From the NCBI GenBank assembly GCA_914767715.1, contig OU612066.1, positions 29,486,283 through 29,550,282 on the forward strand: DNA of 64,000 nucleotides, given 5' to 3'. Source of the DNA: Membranipora membranacea. Its lineage: Eukaryota; Bryozoa; Gymnolaemata; Cheilostomatida; Membraniporidae. The position numbers were made by a program, and so were the translations under genes. Shown in pieces: positions 39,401-51,528 of the stretch. The notes under the pieces are model-generated. The model was not told the DNA's origin, made no database searches, and saw nothing but the letters and a program-made list of their open reading frames with translations. Position 1 is the first letter of the stretch. Every line of letters starts with the position of its first letter.

Positions 39401-42400
39401 GAATAGTATGGTAAATATATCTGCTAAGAAAGGCCGACAATGGTGCAACTTTCTTCTACGCAGGTTGAAAAATGTTATCATTTTAATTGATTAGTTCTCC
39501 GGAGCATATCTAAGGAGTAGGTAACTGTAACTGTATGAGAGATACCGACCTGATAAAGACCTCGACTCTGTTAATGGCTGTGATGTTAGGATTAGGTCTG
39601 TAGGTAAAGTTAACTGAAGGAGTTGTGTTCTCGAGATACACTGGGACAAGTCCGACATCATCATAAGGCTCAGTACGGCAGAATAGGTGTGTTTGATTAC
39701 TTTGTCTGTAATTTAAAAGAGATAAATGAGTAAAAAATTCGAATGAGCAACGGCTGGAAATGCAAGACTCATTACTTCAAAAATTAAGTCCATCCCTTAT
39801 AATAAATGGTCATAACCTGGGTTGAGTTAGTCTGAGCCCCCAAGACTTCTGCCCACCGCGACGCCCCCCCCCCCCCGCGTTGAGCTATTGGTTGATTTGA
39901 AAATATTTTAGAGCAGGTTGGAGAAGTTGCGATCCTTTAGATTCAAGTGCAAATATGTAAATGTCTGTATGACCAGTATGCTAATTCTGCTGTGTGATAC
40001 AATAAGCCTTATTATTTTTGACTATCCATCATAGTAAAATAATCTTCAATCATTCTGTTACAGTTAAGACAGGATACATTAATTATTTTATTACAACTTT
40101 AACTATTTTTGAGAATTCCAACCTGTTTAGCAAAGTATGTTTACACAGTTTTATGTCAGTGGAAATAAAGAAGTACAGCTAGTGATTTATTTGCTAGGCT
40201 TCATTGGTATGCCAATGGTTGACCTTTGAATAATATTATCAGCACCATGTCTTTGGCACTCAGAAATTTTGATATATTGCTTCCTTAATCCTATCAAAAA
40301 ATTTTAATTCACACTTTTTTGAGAAATATCAATTAGTGATGTGGTTGAACATGTTTTCGAAAACGGCAAGTTATACCAATAGTTATAATCGTAAATGCAA
40401 AGTGGGACCAATGAATTAACAATTTGTCAGACCTCATCTTAAAATTATCTTCAATCTGTGATTAATTTAATACCATCATTCAAATCACCACAGTGTAAAG
40501 TTATCAAAAATTATTATAATGACTACGTGCCAAACTGCACTGTTTTTTATCTAAATTTATAGTATCGAGGTTGAAATACTTACAGTTGGCTGTCTTTCAC
40601 ACAAGTCTTATCTCCGATATTAACAATGCTTACTCCATCAAGCCACCCACCATGTAATATAACATCCGTACCTCCCGCTATTGGTCCGTATGATGGTATT
40701 ATTGAATGTATAAATGGACTCTGTAATTACAAAAATGAATTTCTTAGTGTGGCTTGTTCAGCCAAAGTACATAAACTAATTTTTTTTTGGAAAAAACCTT
40801 TGTATGCATTTCGCATTGCAAAACAGAAGGCTATAAAGTGCAGGTCGTCCCATAAACTCTTCATCCTGCTAGTATTTATAACAGCAGTATTTTTTGACTT
40901 CTTGACCTGCTTTCACAACACTTGTTCTCTGAAAATACGGAGACTTGACATAAAATAAGCCACCCGTGTAGTTCAAATGTGGTTCAAGTTTTTACTTGAC
41001 TTGTGACGTTGGTTTCTATTATTGCTGTTGTTGCTTGTGATGTAGAAGTCGGTGTAGTTCTTGTGATGGTTGATGTTGCAGGGCTCGATGTTGTTGGTAT
41101 GGTAGTGGCTGTTGTTTGTGTAGAGTTGGTGTAAGGATGTGTTGTTGTCGAATATAGTGAAGTGGTAGTTGAGCTGGTGGCTGGTGATGCAGTTGAAGTA
41201 GCAGTTGGCGTAGAAACTTTTTTAATTGTTGATACTTGTGATGTAATTGTAGTTGTTACGGCTGTAACTGTTGATGTGGTATTTAAATCGTTGGTTGTAT
41301 TACAAAATCCACATGTCATGTTGCAATATATTGTTGGGCAGTAGTCATATCTACTCAACAACAGATCACAAAAACTGCTACGATCCTTGCACTGAGTCTC
41401 TTGATCTTCAATTCCCTGCATAAAAATCACAGAATTAAATAATCTGTGGACTTCATCTCAGCATCAAGACAAATAGTTCTTTGAATCTTCTAAATGTGAC
41501 AAACCAACCCAATATGTATTTTCTAATATAATTTTGCACACTGTCATATTAAGTTGTGATAATGGTTACATGGTTGAATTGTTGTGCCCTTCAAATAAAT
41601 GTGACAAATCAAAATGAAATCTTTTTAAAATAATTTTGTTTACTGTCATATCAAGTAAGAGCGCCACTTGCATGCTTGAAAGCGGTGACCAATCCAACAA
41701 CACTCACCTGGGAGCAAAAAACAAATATGATGAGAACAATGCCTAAAAATTTCCAGCTTTCCATGGCAGCTCTCTCCATCTTAATTCTAGCTAATAGAAC
41801 ATGCAGTATACTCTGGTTGCTGCAGCGCCACTGCCTTGTGTTTTCATGAGCCAACAGATTGAATTTTAAAAGTATAACACATGACATTTACCTTTGATAT
41901 CAGGCAGGGCGTACATAGTGGTATACTTGATAAGATAAGACAACCAAATATGGAAGTCAAAAGTCAGCTTGCGTATTGCGTTCTATTCAACCTTACTCAA
42001 ACAAGGCCAACACTGTCTCTAGCCTTGCAAGTATTCAGGGATATGTATCTGCTATCAGTACAACAATGCGTTATCTTCAAACTGTTAATCTGTTTTTTTT
42101 TCACATCTCTGATCGTTCCGTGATGTTGCGTCTGCTTATATATGACCGCTACTGAGACGAATTTGCGGATCCATTGTATTTAAGCTCCTTATTTGATGGA
42201 CAGTGAGAAGAAATCCCTCCAAGGGATACTTTGGAGTGTGGGGGTAGTGAGTGTAGCATTTGACCTTGAAATAGTGACGGAAGTCTCATTGTTTGAGCTA
42301 GTGAAGACAGTCTTTGTAAGGCTCAATCTTAGTAGAAGAAGCCGATGGTATGTGCTACCAGAGCTTGAGGCCGTTCTTTATGATGATGTTTGTATCTTCT

Positions 42401-45400
42401 GGTTGTGTCTAGCTCTGTCTGTCAACATGATGGCCAGTTATCGAGTACTGTCATATCGAGTGGTATTTCAGATATAGGGAATAAGTTGCTCCTTTGAACC
42501 AAATGTGCAGCTCAGCACGTCTTAGGACTCAAATGGAACCACCCTGTTTTTCAGACACATTTGCAACATCTCCAGGGGTTTGTAGTTGTTGCACGAATAT
42601 CTTTTGGATTGGAGTAGCAACCGTTGAGAGATTGCGTTTTTGAGTTGTGTGTGCAATGTAGCCTGGTCAGGCTGTCGGGCCCAGGCTAAGTACAATGGTC
42701 GAAGACATTCAAGAGTTTCATGTTGGAAATTTACACAGATTGAAAAACAACATTTTTCTCTGCATTGTATATCACAAGCTGTCCCACTATTTCTTCATTT
42801 CCTCGTATTCTTGAAAGAAGACGGAACTTAAAACTGGACTTACGCATTTGTTGTCGGCCAGATCCAATCTATCACCACCTCCAACCACGTCACAGGTACA
42901 CTGTCCATCCTCAGCACATTCAGTGTTAGAGGAACCCGCGCTACATTCACAGTCTACACAAGCACCTGTCTCTGTGTCCAAGTAGGCGGAGCCAGCACAG
43001 CTGGCACATAACCCGCCAGTAGTCATATCATCACACGAACACCTACAAACAGGAAAAAGGTATCAGTTATAAGGCTGATTATAAGCTACCATACTTTTTA
43101 TTTCCGTCTTGTGGATGGCATTCTATGCTGACGAGTAACATGGGAAAAAATCAAATGCAGAAGGTGTCAAGGTAATGTAAAAAATAATCATCACTATCAA
43201 CAACTCAGCAAACCGAATAATAGCCTAATGTCTCCTTCAAGTTCTAGTGCAAATACCGGGACGGTCTATGGGTGCTCCATCTAATTGTCTCTCACTATAA
43301 AAGCTTACCTGAATCTAAAAGTTTCGAGGAAGGTGAAGTCTCTATCTGGGGAGTTGGTGTCCTGATCAGTCACCAGTATCTGTGGTTCATCGGGAATTTC
43401 TGCTGCTCTCCTGCGCCGACCAGGACGTCGTCCACTACCACTAACACCAGAATATGAGTTTGACAAACTACATGATCCGCCATTACCGCAGCCACAGCTG
43501 AAACAGAATACAGAATAAGGTTAACATAAATCTGAACTCTGGGGACCCAATGTGTGCCAGTTATCCTTGCTGCTTGGTCTGATACCGAGAGTATTCTGAC
43601 ACACCATGGTAGATATGCAATACTAGAATCAAAAGTCAAAAGATTCCCACTGCTTGACAGTTCTTGTAGGTTTTAGTGTTTTATTTGAGGAGGCACAGTC
43701 CAGCCATAAACTTGAAAGTGTGACAGCCAGATCTAGATTAAAACAAAATACCAAATGCCACGAAATCAGCAAAGGACACAATCAGATGCCCGGCTTGAGG
43801 TCCTCTTTTTTGTTGGTTGCTCCTGATAGCTCCATATTGCCAAGCTGTAGCAGTTTGGTAAGGCTATTGATCTGTTATGGACACTTGAAAACTCATGGAT
43901 TGTGGAAGATAACACTCAGATCATAATATTGTGAGATTCCCTGGCTATTGCAGTAATCGAAGCACTTCACTCACCTTCCGAATATTGATATCTCACTAAT
44001 AGCATGAACCTGAGCCGTATGAGCGTAGTTATACATGTAGATCGACACACGATTAGCCTTGAATCGACCATCAGAAAGGGCGGCATCAAACGATGCTCGA
44101 TTTATATCATATCCATTCGGGTAAAGCGCAGTCTGGGCCCAGTCTAATTTAATCTCGACGGTATCACCATTAGGTCTGTAAAGTAAAAGTGGTCAGGTTT
44201 ATTGAGAAAGTCGCCATAAATATATGACCGCGAGAACAATGATTGAGACATTTTACTGTAAAAGGGAAAATAAGGAAGAAGAGTATATTTCATCTCTCAG
44301 GGCAGATCACCAATTGTAAATATTTGTTTCAAAAGTAGACGAGTCGAGCAGAAAAATCTCAGCATGTACAAATACATGCTGAGGCAAAATAAATAAGTGG
44401 CCAGAAAAGCATTAAAAATCAAATATTAGGATGATCAAAGTTTAAATTGGAATGCAACAAGTGAAAAAAAAACATTTCTCATTCACATACCCATTATATA
44501 CTCTTAAAAAGTCTGTGCAATATTGAGGTGTGCCTCTTGGTAAACCTGCCGGTAGAGCAGCGCTACAATTTGGAGCGGTAACGAAGAGTACTTCCTCCTC
44601 GGCAGCGGCATCACCTATACGCTTAGTTATAACTATATACTCCGGCAGCGTCAGCATTAACAGCCTCGCGTAAAATATCTGTGAACAGTGAGAACAAATA
44701 ATTAAGATACATGGAACTAAATGGATTGAATCTGAATTGAAACAAAAAGATGTTGCTTGCCGGCTACTTTGACCTCGATTTGCTGGTAGAAGCTGCCTGT
44801 GTGTTTGTACTAGCACCTAGTCTTAGCACTCGAGAGGACATCCATTTTCATGCCAGCATAAGAAACGTAGATAATCCGATTTATCTATCGGATAAAGTTT
44901 TGAGGGAAGGGTAACGCATTATTTTGATATTAGATAAAGCGATCAGGCGTTTTATTGGTACTGCTTCATTCATAAAGCTTTTGAATCTGACCAATATACA
45001 AATAACATAGCAGCTAGTCTGAATAACAGCTGAAATGGCTTTGATTTGGAGGTGGTCGTGGCGCTCACTATCCACCCCTCTCTTCCAACACCAGTGAAAT
45101 AGCTTGGGCACCAAAGCTAGGTCTAATGGTGAGGTAATGAAAAGACAACCCTGAATAACGTATCACATCACTGGAGAAGTCCTAAGTTTTAACGGTTTTA
45201 TCAACACGCGTACCTGATAGTCTGTTCCAAGTTCGACGTCGAGCTTGCTGAGTGGTGAAGATCCATTAGATAGCCAATAAGTATCAGCATCATAATCAGA
45301 CGCCAGCTGAGGTATCTGAGAGAAGGGGTTAATACGAGCTTTCTCGTTACTTGAAAAACCAGTTTTTCCACAGGTCATACCACGCCATAAAACATCTCTG

Positions 45401-48400
45401 TTGTGAGGCCAACGCCGGAAGATAGGATAGTCGTTAGGGCAGTCACATTGGGGTCCAGGCTGCACATTCACATCTTCACCTGTCCTCAGGTAGTTCAGCT
45501 GGCTGCAATGATTAATCAAAAGCGTCAGCCAAGAAAAGATCCAGTGATAACTTTTATGACATAAACTTTTGATCGGTTGATAAACAAGATTGCCTTTCTG
45601 TAGCCAATGAGTTGTGTTTCTGACTTTCAGGCGTAGATGGATTATACTTAGTCAACTTTTCAAACTCCTATGACCTCATGTAGTGATCTCTTTATATCAC
45701 AACTAGCTGTGAACAATGCCATTTTCCCACATCTTCACCTCATTACAATGATTAATGATCATGTTAAACTCCTCAAAAAAATTCCTCAAGCGATCTGATT
45801 CATTCAATAACAAACAGGTTAAGGTTGAGGGTTGTTCGAAAAGCTTTAGACACACCCTTGCGGGCTCATTTTCAGCCTATTGCTTTCTGCTTTCTGACAG
45901 CAAAACTTTTGATGATAAGCTTTCGATAATTAGAATTGACCTTGTGACTAGCTCAAGTAATGATTCATTCACTCCTCTTTTACATCAACTACTTTGTGAC
46001 CTGAGTCACTACTGTGTAGACTTAGTTCTGGAAAGACAGAACTATGACAAAGAGGGGGGATCCCTTCCAGTAAAACTACAACATTAACCAAGCGGGATAA
46101 GTGGTTGATTCAGAATACTACTACCGCCTGCAACAACATTTAAACACAGTGATTCAAACAATAAACGGATGTATAAAAATAAGTGTTTAAAATAGACTCA
46201 CCGGGAGGTGAGTGTGTCATCATAGATTTGCCAGTCGGTGAGCTGATATGGGAAGGCTGCTGTTGATGACGACAGCCTGTAACCTATGATAGTTGAGCCC
46301 AGGTTAACTGAATATATCTCCATACTGTTTAGAAGTATCGATACCTTTCCGTTGTTTGACTTCCCCTGGAATGAATAGAATGAAACAGGATATATCCTTA
46401 CATGTATATGTATGTGTATATGTACATGTACACTTATATACACATATATGCATTTGTCAGCTTGGATGAACCAAAATGTATCATTGTATGGTTTGGCCTT
46501 ATCACAGCAGACAGGTTGGGACGTGATTAGTGGGGGAGCAACTCCTAATGTAGGCAAACAGATCAAACCTGGTCAGGGGAAGCTGTGATAAGGCTTTGTA
46601 ATGCAAGTTATATGCTTATGAACAACACAGACATCGATGACGCATGCAAAGCTTACATCACCCAAGTATTACTCTCCCCTTTCATCCTGCAAACAACAAA
46701 TTCTCTTTCTATTATCTCATACATACTTCACCTCACTATACTATTACTTTTTGAGCAGTCCCTTCTACCAATTTTCTAATTCTGCATGAAATGTCTATAA
46801 ACTAAAACCTCCGTTGCAAGTTAATTCGATACAAGACTTAGAAATACTGAGAATACTGTATCTATCTTATAATCCAGGAGTCGGGTTGTGTCTAGAGGCC
46901 TAAAATAGGAGCATAATATTTCCCCTGCAAACAGGCTTGAAATCATGAAATTTATTGCTCGCAAACATTTACTCACCCTCAAGCTAAAATCAAGTCACCC
47001 CCAAACTAGATTAATTACACTCTAGCTAATATTTATTTATCTAGGGTATGGAAGGACACTTCCTGTATTTTATTGTGAGATGGAAGTTGATTGAACTTGA
47101 ACTGTATTATAAACCTATTACATGTTATAATTATGCATTGTTTTGCCGATAGATCGGACTCAATGCCTGCCAACTTGCAAAACAAATCACACTTACCATT
47201 ACGACAAGTTGCTGAGTTCCCTCCCATTTCTTCTCCTTAGTAGATTCTGTCTGTCCATTGTACTGCACTTCTAACGTAAATCCGCTGGGTTGGGTACCAC
47301 TCTTAACCTTGATAAGTAGTGAGTGCTGAGAGCTAATAGTAAGAAGCGTGACCTCTTGGTTAGGTGTCACAGCCCTGCAAAAGTTCAAGGTCATATTTTA
47401 TCTAGAATGAAAATTATTTTTCATGCTCGAGACAAAAGTATTGAATATGACCTGATTATGATGCTGCATATGATGTATTGCAAATTATAAATTGATAGAT
47501 GTATTGCAAACGCATTCTGAAATTCATAGTCGGAGACATATCTTTGGATTTTCGTCAAACAAAACTATTATAAAGCTGTAGCTCCTCGAAAAGTCACAAG
47601 TTTTTCTATTGAGCGGAAGTATCTATGATGAAAAAGTCTGTGTCCTGAAATAGGATGTGCTGCAGGTTAACAAAGCTCACTCGGTGCATAAAAAAACGCA
47701 TTGAGAATGAGGATCAAAGCATAGTGCATAAATATAATGAAACAAAAATGTGTCAAAGAATATGATCGATGTGCAGCTAAGATCCAGGCATCTTTGTGAA
47801 TCAGTGATTTTAGAGAATAGCTCGTCTCGACAATATTCGAATTCTGATACATCAATTTATACTTTTTTGGATGCAGATAAGCGTTGTAAAGCTGAGAAAA
47901 TGTTAATAAACTGATATACCCTGAAGCGCCGGAATCTCCTATCATTACAGGGCCAGAGTCAGCACCGTCCAAGCTGTCAGATCTAAATCATACCATTCAG
48001 CAGAACTTACTTTGTAAAATGTTCATTGGTAAAACTGATGAGGAGTTATTGGGAGACTCTTCTTACCTTATCTTAGCCAAACCAAGGAGTTAGCCATACA
48101 TAGCATGCATGAGGGAGAAATTTTGTATAATTCTACACTCTCGCAAGTCAACTGACGCCTTACTAAGAGTTTGCAAAATGCATTGTTAGATTTAGGATAT
48201 TCCTGTAGGATTTGGGGTTAAACTAGACCTAGTTTTGTTTATTTGCCTGTATTTGGAGCTGCTTCCCTCCACTGGTCACACCGCACTGTAAGGGAGCAAC
48301 TGGAATGCAGGCAATTGGATTAAACTTGATCAAGGTTATACTATTCTGGGCAGGTTTCTGTTCTTACCTGTCAGCGGTTATAGTCAGCACATAGGAGAAA

Positions 48401-48822
48401 GATGTCAGAGAAGAGACAGCCACATTCTCGGAGTTCTCCAATATATTCCTGCTGTCAGCTGGAGTCACAGCAGTGAGTGTACTGGGATTAACAAACTGTG
48501 TATTAGAGTTACATATCGCCTGCTCACAACGCGCTAATATCCCTACACCTGATGTGAGCGACATACTAGTGATTCCTCCTTCCACAATAGTCCCTGCTGG
48601 CGGTATGTATATTGTTCCTGCCGCTGAGCATTGGGTGCCGGCACCGAGTGTCACACTCTTTGTGATGGCAGCGTCTACAAGAACGCCATTTGTGGCGTTG
48701 CCGTAGTCACTTCTTGTCTGATCATCATTATAGGAATATTGGATTCTGTAGAGATGTTGCTGTTGCGTTGATTGTACTAAGAAAGCAATAAGGTAAAATG
48801 TTCTCAGTTGCGAAAACCCCAT
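33420..48822 (-). CDS. Receptor tyrosine kinase copy 2: laminin-N / laminin-EGF / IPT ectodomain, complete
   Basis: Twenty-one exons: 48368-48822, 47920-47982, 47197-47374, 46202-46365, 45214-45502, 44491-44678, 43975-44175, 43309-43497, 42844-43042, 40584-40720, 39550-39705, 38786-38900, 37949-38279, 37634-37800, 37246-37459, 36650-36850, 35968-36158, 35359-35631, 34969-35105, 34462-34680, 33420-34062. All junctions stay in phase, giving 4710 nt and 1569 aa. Order: signal peptide (1-21); unrecognised beta-rich region (to about 287); laminin-N domain (about 287-513, ending [11 protein letters not shown]); laminin-EGF Cys-rich region (513-642); Met/plexin-type IPT domains (643-960) with a furin-type RKKR at 813-816; TM 968-992; glycine loop [10 protein letters not shown] 1052-1061; VACK Lys1079; HRDLAARN with Asp1176; DFG Asp1194; YxxxYY activation loop (Tyr1202, 1206, 1207); Tyr-rich tail with YLAP, YLDP and YLEV docking-like sites. 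The activation loop and WMAIESL resemble the InsR/Met/Trk groups, and IPT modules are shared with Met. It is likely a plasma-membrane receptor for an extracellular or matrix ligand; the ligand is unknown. Donors of E11 (GTCGGT) and E12 (GTTCGT) are weak. Confidence 0.9.
40984..41779 (-). CDS. Alternative N-terminal cassette of RTK copy 2: signal peptide exon plus ShKT and Thr-rich exon
   Basis: Exon a (41708-41779) encodes a signal-peptide-like start, [19 protein letters not shown], ending at a GTGAGT donor in phase 0. Exon b starts at 41415 after an AG and encodes a short ShKT-like Cys module ([11 protein letters not shown], then [13 protein letters not shown]), then about 100 Thr/Ser/Pro-rich residues. 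It reads through to a stop at 40984, or splices at GTAAAA after 40996 in phase 0 into IPT exon E10. The preceding receptor exon E9 also ends in phase 0, so the cassette could be an alternative start (predicted receptor of 1091 aa), an internal optional exon (1709 aa), or a nested secreted mucin. ShKT modules occur in many secreted animal proteins; this call gives no evidence of toxin function. Confidence 0.65.
46530..46576. mobile_element. Half copy of the TAGACC MITE family
   Basis: The segment matches one arm of the elements at 16870 and 48224 (GGAGCAACTCC, TAGGCAAA.AGATCAAACC.GGTCA). The other arm is not found. It lies in an intron of RTK copy 2. Confidence 0.5.
48224..48333. mobile_element. 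TAGACC-family MITE in the first intron of RTK copy 2
   Basis: About 110 bp starting TAGACCTAG and ending TTGATCA, with imperfect inverted arms that share TTTGCCTG and GGAG(C)TGC with the MITEs at 16870 and 26335. Confidence 0.7.
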
Positions 48823-50680
48823 CGTGTTTTTCCGGAATATTCAAGCCTAAAAAAAATAAGGAAAGGAAAGACAAATCAGAAATGGGTACAAGAGTTTTCT
48901 CATTTGGTCACTTTAGTCAGTGAGCTTGTACCAAACTCTATGAGTTTCGACCGACTTCACTTGGTGCTTAAATTTGATGACAATTGGATATCAAAAGCTG
49001 TACCAACAGGTTCCCATACTTTCAAGCGATTAGTCACAATAAAACGAAGCTCTAGAGCTAGACAATGGTTGTCAGTGTCAAAGTGAATCCAATCACAGGC
49101 CTGTGCATAATTGGTTATATAAAAGTATTAAGGTTCTTAGTTAACCAAAAAATGTAAGTCAATGATGGATGGCAATCTCATCAATTGACTGATCTTTCTG
49201 TGATTTTATGTGACACAGTCATAATGCATCATGCGTCAGATTTCTGGGCTAAATGCCAAACCTTGAATCGAATAAACCCCCACCCCCCCCCCCCTCCCCA
49301 CCAAGCCTTGTCACTCGGCCACTTTTTTGTTTTTGTTGTGACAAGGCTACCCGCCACCTGTTAAACTCTTTTAATGAGTGATCCTATTCAATCAAAACCC
49401 ATTGTTAACATGACAGACTCACTTTAACAATGAAGATACCCCCTAGTCTGTCTAATCCATATAGCTTGTAACATCTCTCACTCAGCCTGACAGCTGTGGA
49501 TGCTATATCGATAGGAGGCGATGATTGGGCGAATGCTTGTCCAGCTCCGGTAGATATATTAATATGTTCATTAATAAAAATCACTTTTGTTCAAAACCAT
49601 GAAAGTTATATAACAAAATTTTTGCATACCAAATCATTACAGATAAATCTACCAGCTTATGAACTGACATATCATTCTTTAAGTTGCCCACTCCCATTCA
49701 CCTCTAGCACGACTGCAAAGATGATTAGTTACATAAACCAAATTTTGCGTGTTAAGATCCTGCTAATTTATGATCTCGCCTTTTCAGTTTGATCGTATCT
49801 CTGAGATGAGATCATGCTTGTGTCATGCAAACTAAGTACATATATGATAATTATTAGGTAGGAGGCATGCTGTCCTATTTGGTCTTATTCAAACACACTT
49901 GATTATAATCCTTTCATAAATGATGATATCTCATTTTGGAGATGGCTAAACACGTAATGGTTTAATTGGGTTAGGTTTGTCGTCATATTTCAATGTCACC
50001 CGTCATATTTCAACGTCAACTGCACTGTTGACGACACCTACTGGAACCTTACCTAACTTTACATCAGACAACTGATGTCTATCCTACCCATAGATGGATT
50101 TTGTGTACTAAAGATACCATAAACAGTTGTTTATGAAAGCAATGCATCACTCGAAAGCCCCAAAACTTGATCAGATAGCATGCATTACAAAGTTAAAGGT
50201 GCAATGCAAATCTGTCCCATATTTTGTGTGATTCATCTGGGGTAAAGATTACAATTAGTCAGGGATAATTATTATTTTGGTCGGCTCGTCTAGCCCGTAG
50301 TCCTTTCACTTTTCTACCATGTCCAAACCAAGAATTGCATAACCTCATCTCTGAGCCCGCAAAATGGAAGTGGGGTCACAGAGTTACATGTATACAGCAA
50401 GCATTTGTACATAACTGCAGCACAAGAAATTGGATATATCACGTAAAATTCTGTTAATGTTCTTATGACATTATACAATATCATATTTTTTCAACGAATT
50501 TAACAGAATTTTTTTTATCTATTATCAAGGAGTTGGCGACAGTTTACTTGTTGATAAGATAAGCTATTTTTATACCATCACACCACAAAGTAAGTATATA
50601 TTCTTATTCTGTGATTACACCAAATTCAATCATTTTTGTATTAGAGATGTGTGTGAGATCATGCCATGTTACTGTTTACT
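48823..50680. other. Upstream region of RTK copy 2
   Basis: No gene recognised. It must hold the 5' UTR and promoter of RTK copy 2, but no clear TATA box or initiator stands out. A C-rich tract lies at 49276-49296. Short ORFs here lack splice context and family motifs. Confidence 0.5.
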
Positions 50681-51528
50681 AGTCTGAGCCCCCAGACTTT
50701 TGCCCGACGCCCCCCCCCCCCCTCCCGGCGAGGTAACTGTTTACCAATCAAAATTACAAGCTTGCACTCTAATCCCTGCTATGAGGAGAAAAACCTTGTT
50801 TTATAGACAGGGATCAATTTTAACACCATAGTTAGGTACAGAGAGTCACAAGCTTTATGATCTTGACAGCTTGATGTTTCCAGAAGCGGATGCATGGCCA
50901 TCAGAAAATCTTTGGTATAGAGATATATAATAATATATCAATTTGATTTGCAGATCAAGTCACAAAATGATATATTATAAGATTAAGACCTAATAATCTA
51001 AAGTACACTGTAGGCCTACTCTTGTTCGATGTACCAAATATCAGGATCTTAATCATTAGCATAATAATGCACATCAATCTCAATATAAATACTCCCCATG
51101 TGCCGCTCAAGTGTCATTAGAAAGTTGAAATGAGCGAACAAGTGAAACCGCCGAAAGCAAAAACAGGATATGTGGGTGCAATGATCCCCTGACACTTCCA
51201 GACCTTAAGCCCTGATGGAGACAACATCGTGTAATACTGTTACCGATGAAAAATCATTACCAGCACAAAATAAAGCTATCAAAGCACTTTCTTACCTCTT
51301 TGTCACTGCGTAACACAATTAAACACTACATCAATATCAACAAGAAAAAAACCTTTACATCCATTAAAGTCATTGTACTAGTGTTTGTAAATCGAGGTTA
51401 TAGATTTTTTTATCTTGTTATTAAGTTCTTTTACCTGATCAAGCGGTTTGAAAGAATCACTATGATTTGCAGATAATTAGTATGAGTGGGGCCGTCTGAC
51501 GGGGCCAAAAGTCTGGGAGGCTCAGACT
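50681..51528. mobile_element. 0.85-kb element with AGTCTGAGCC terminal inverted repeats
   Basis: The left end starts AGTCTGAGCCCCCAGACTTT and the right end is its near reverse complement (ending in GGCTCAGACT). The interior is AT-rich without a transposase. The same terminal motif occurs alone or with C-tracts at about 3920 and 39829 (RTK introns) and, inverted, near 31398. More diverged forms are near 52660 and 55350, so this is a dispersed family. Confidence 0.6.

Noticed and set aside
45755-46087. 110-codon plus-strand ORF in an RTK intron
   Set aside because: No family motif, no counterpart and no splice or promoter context; likely chance.
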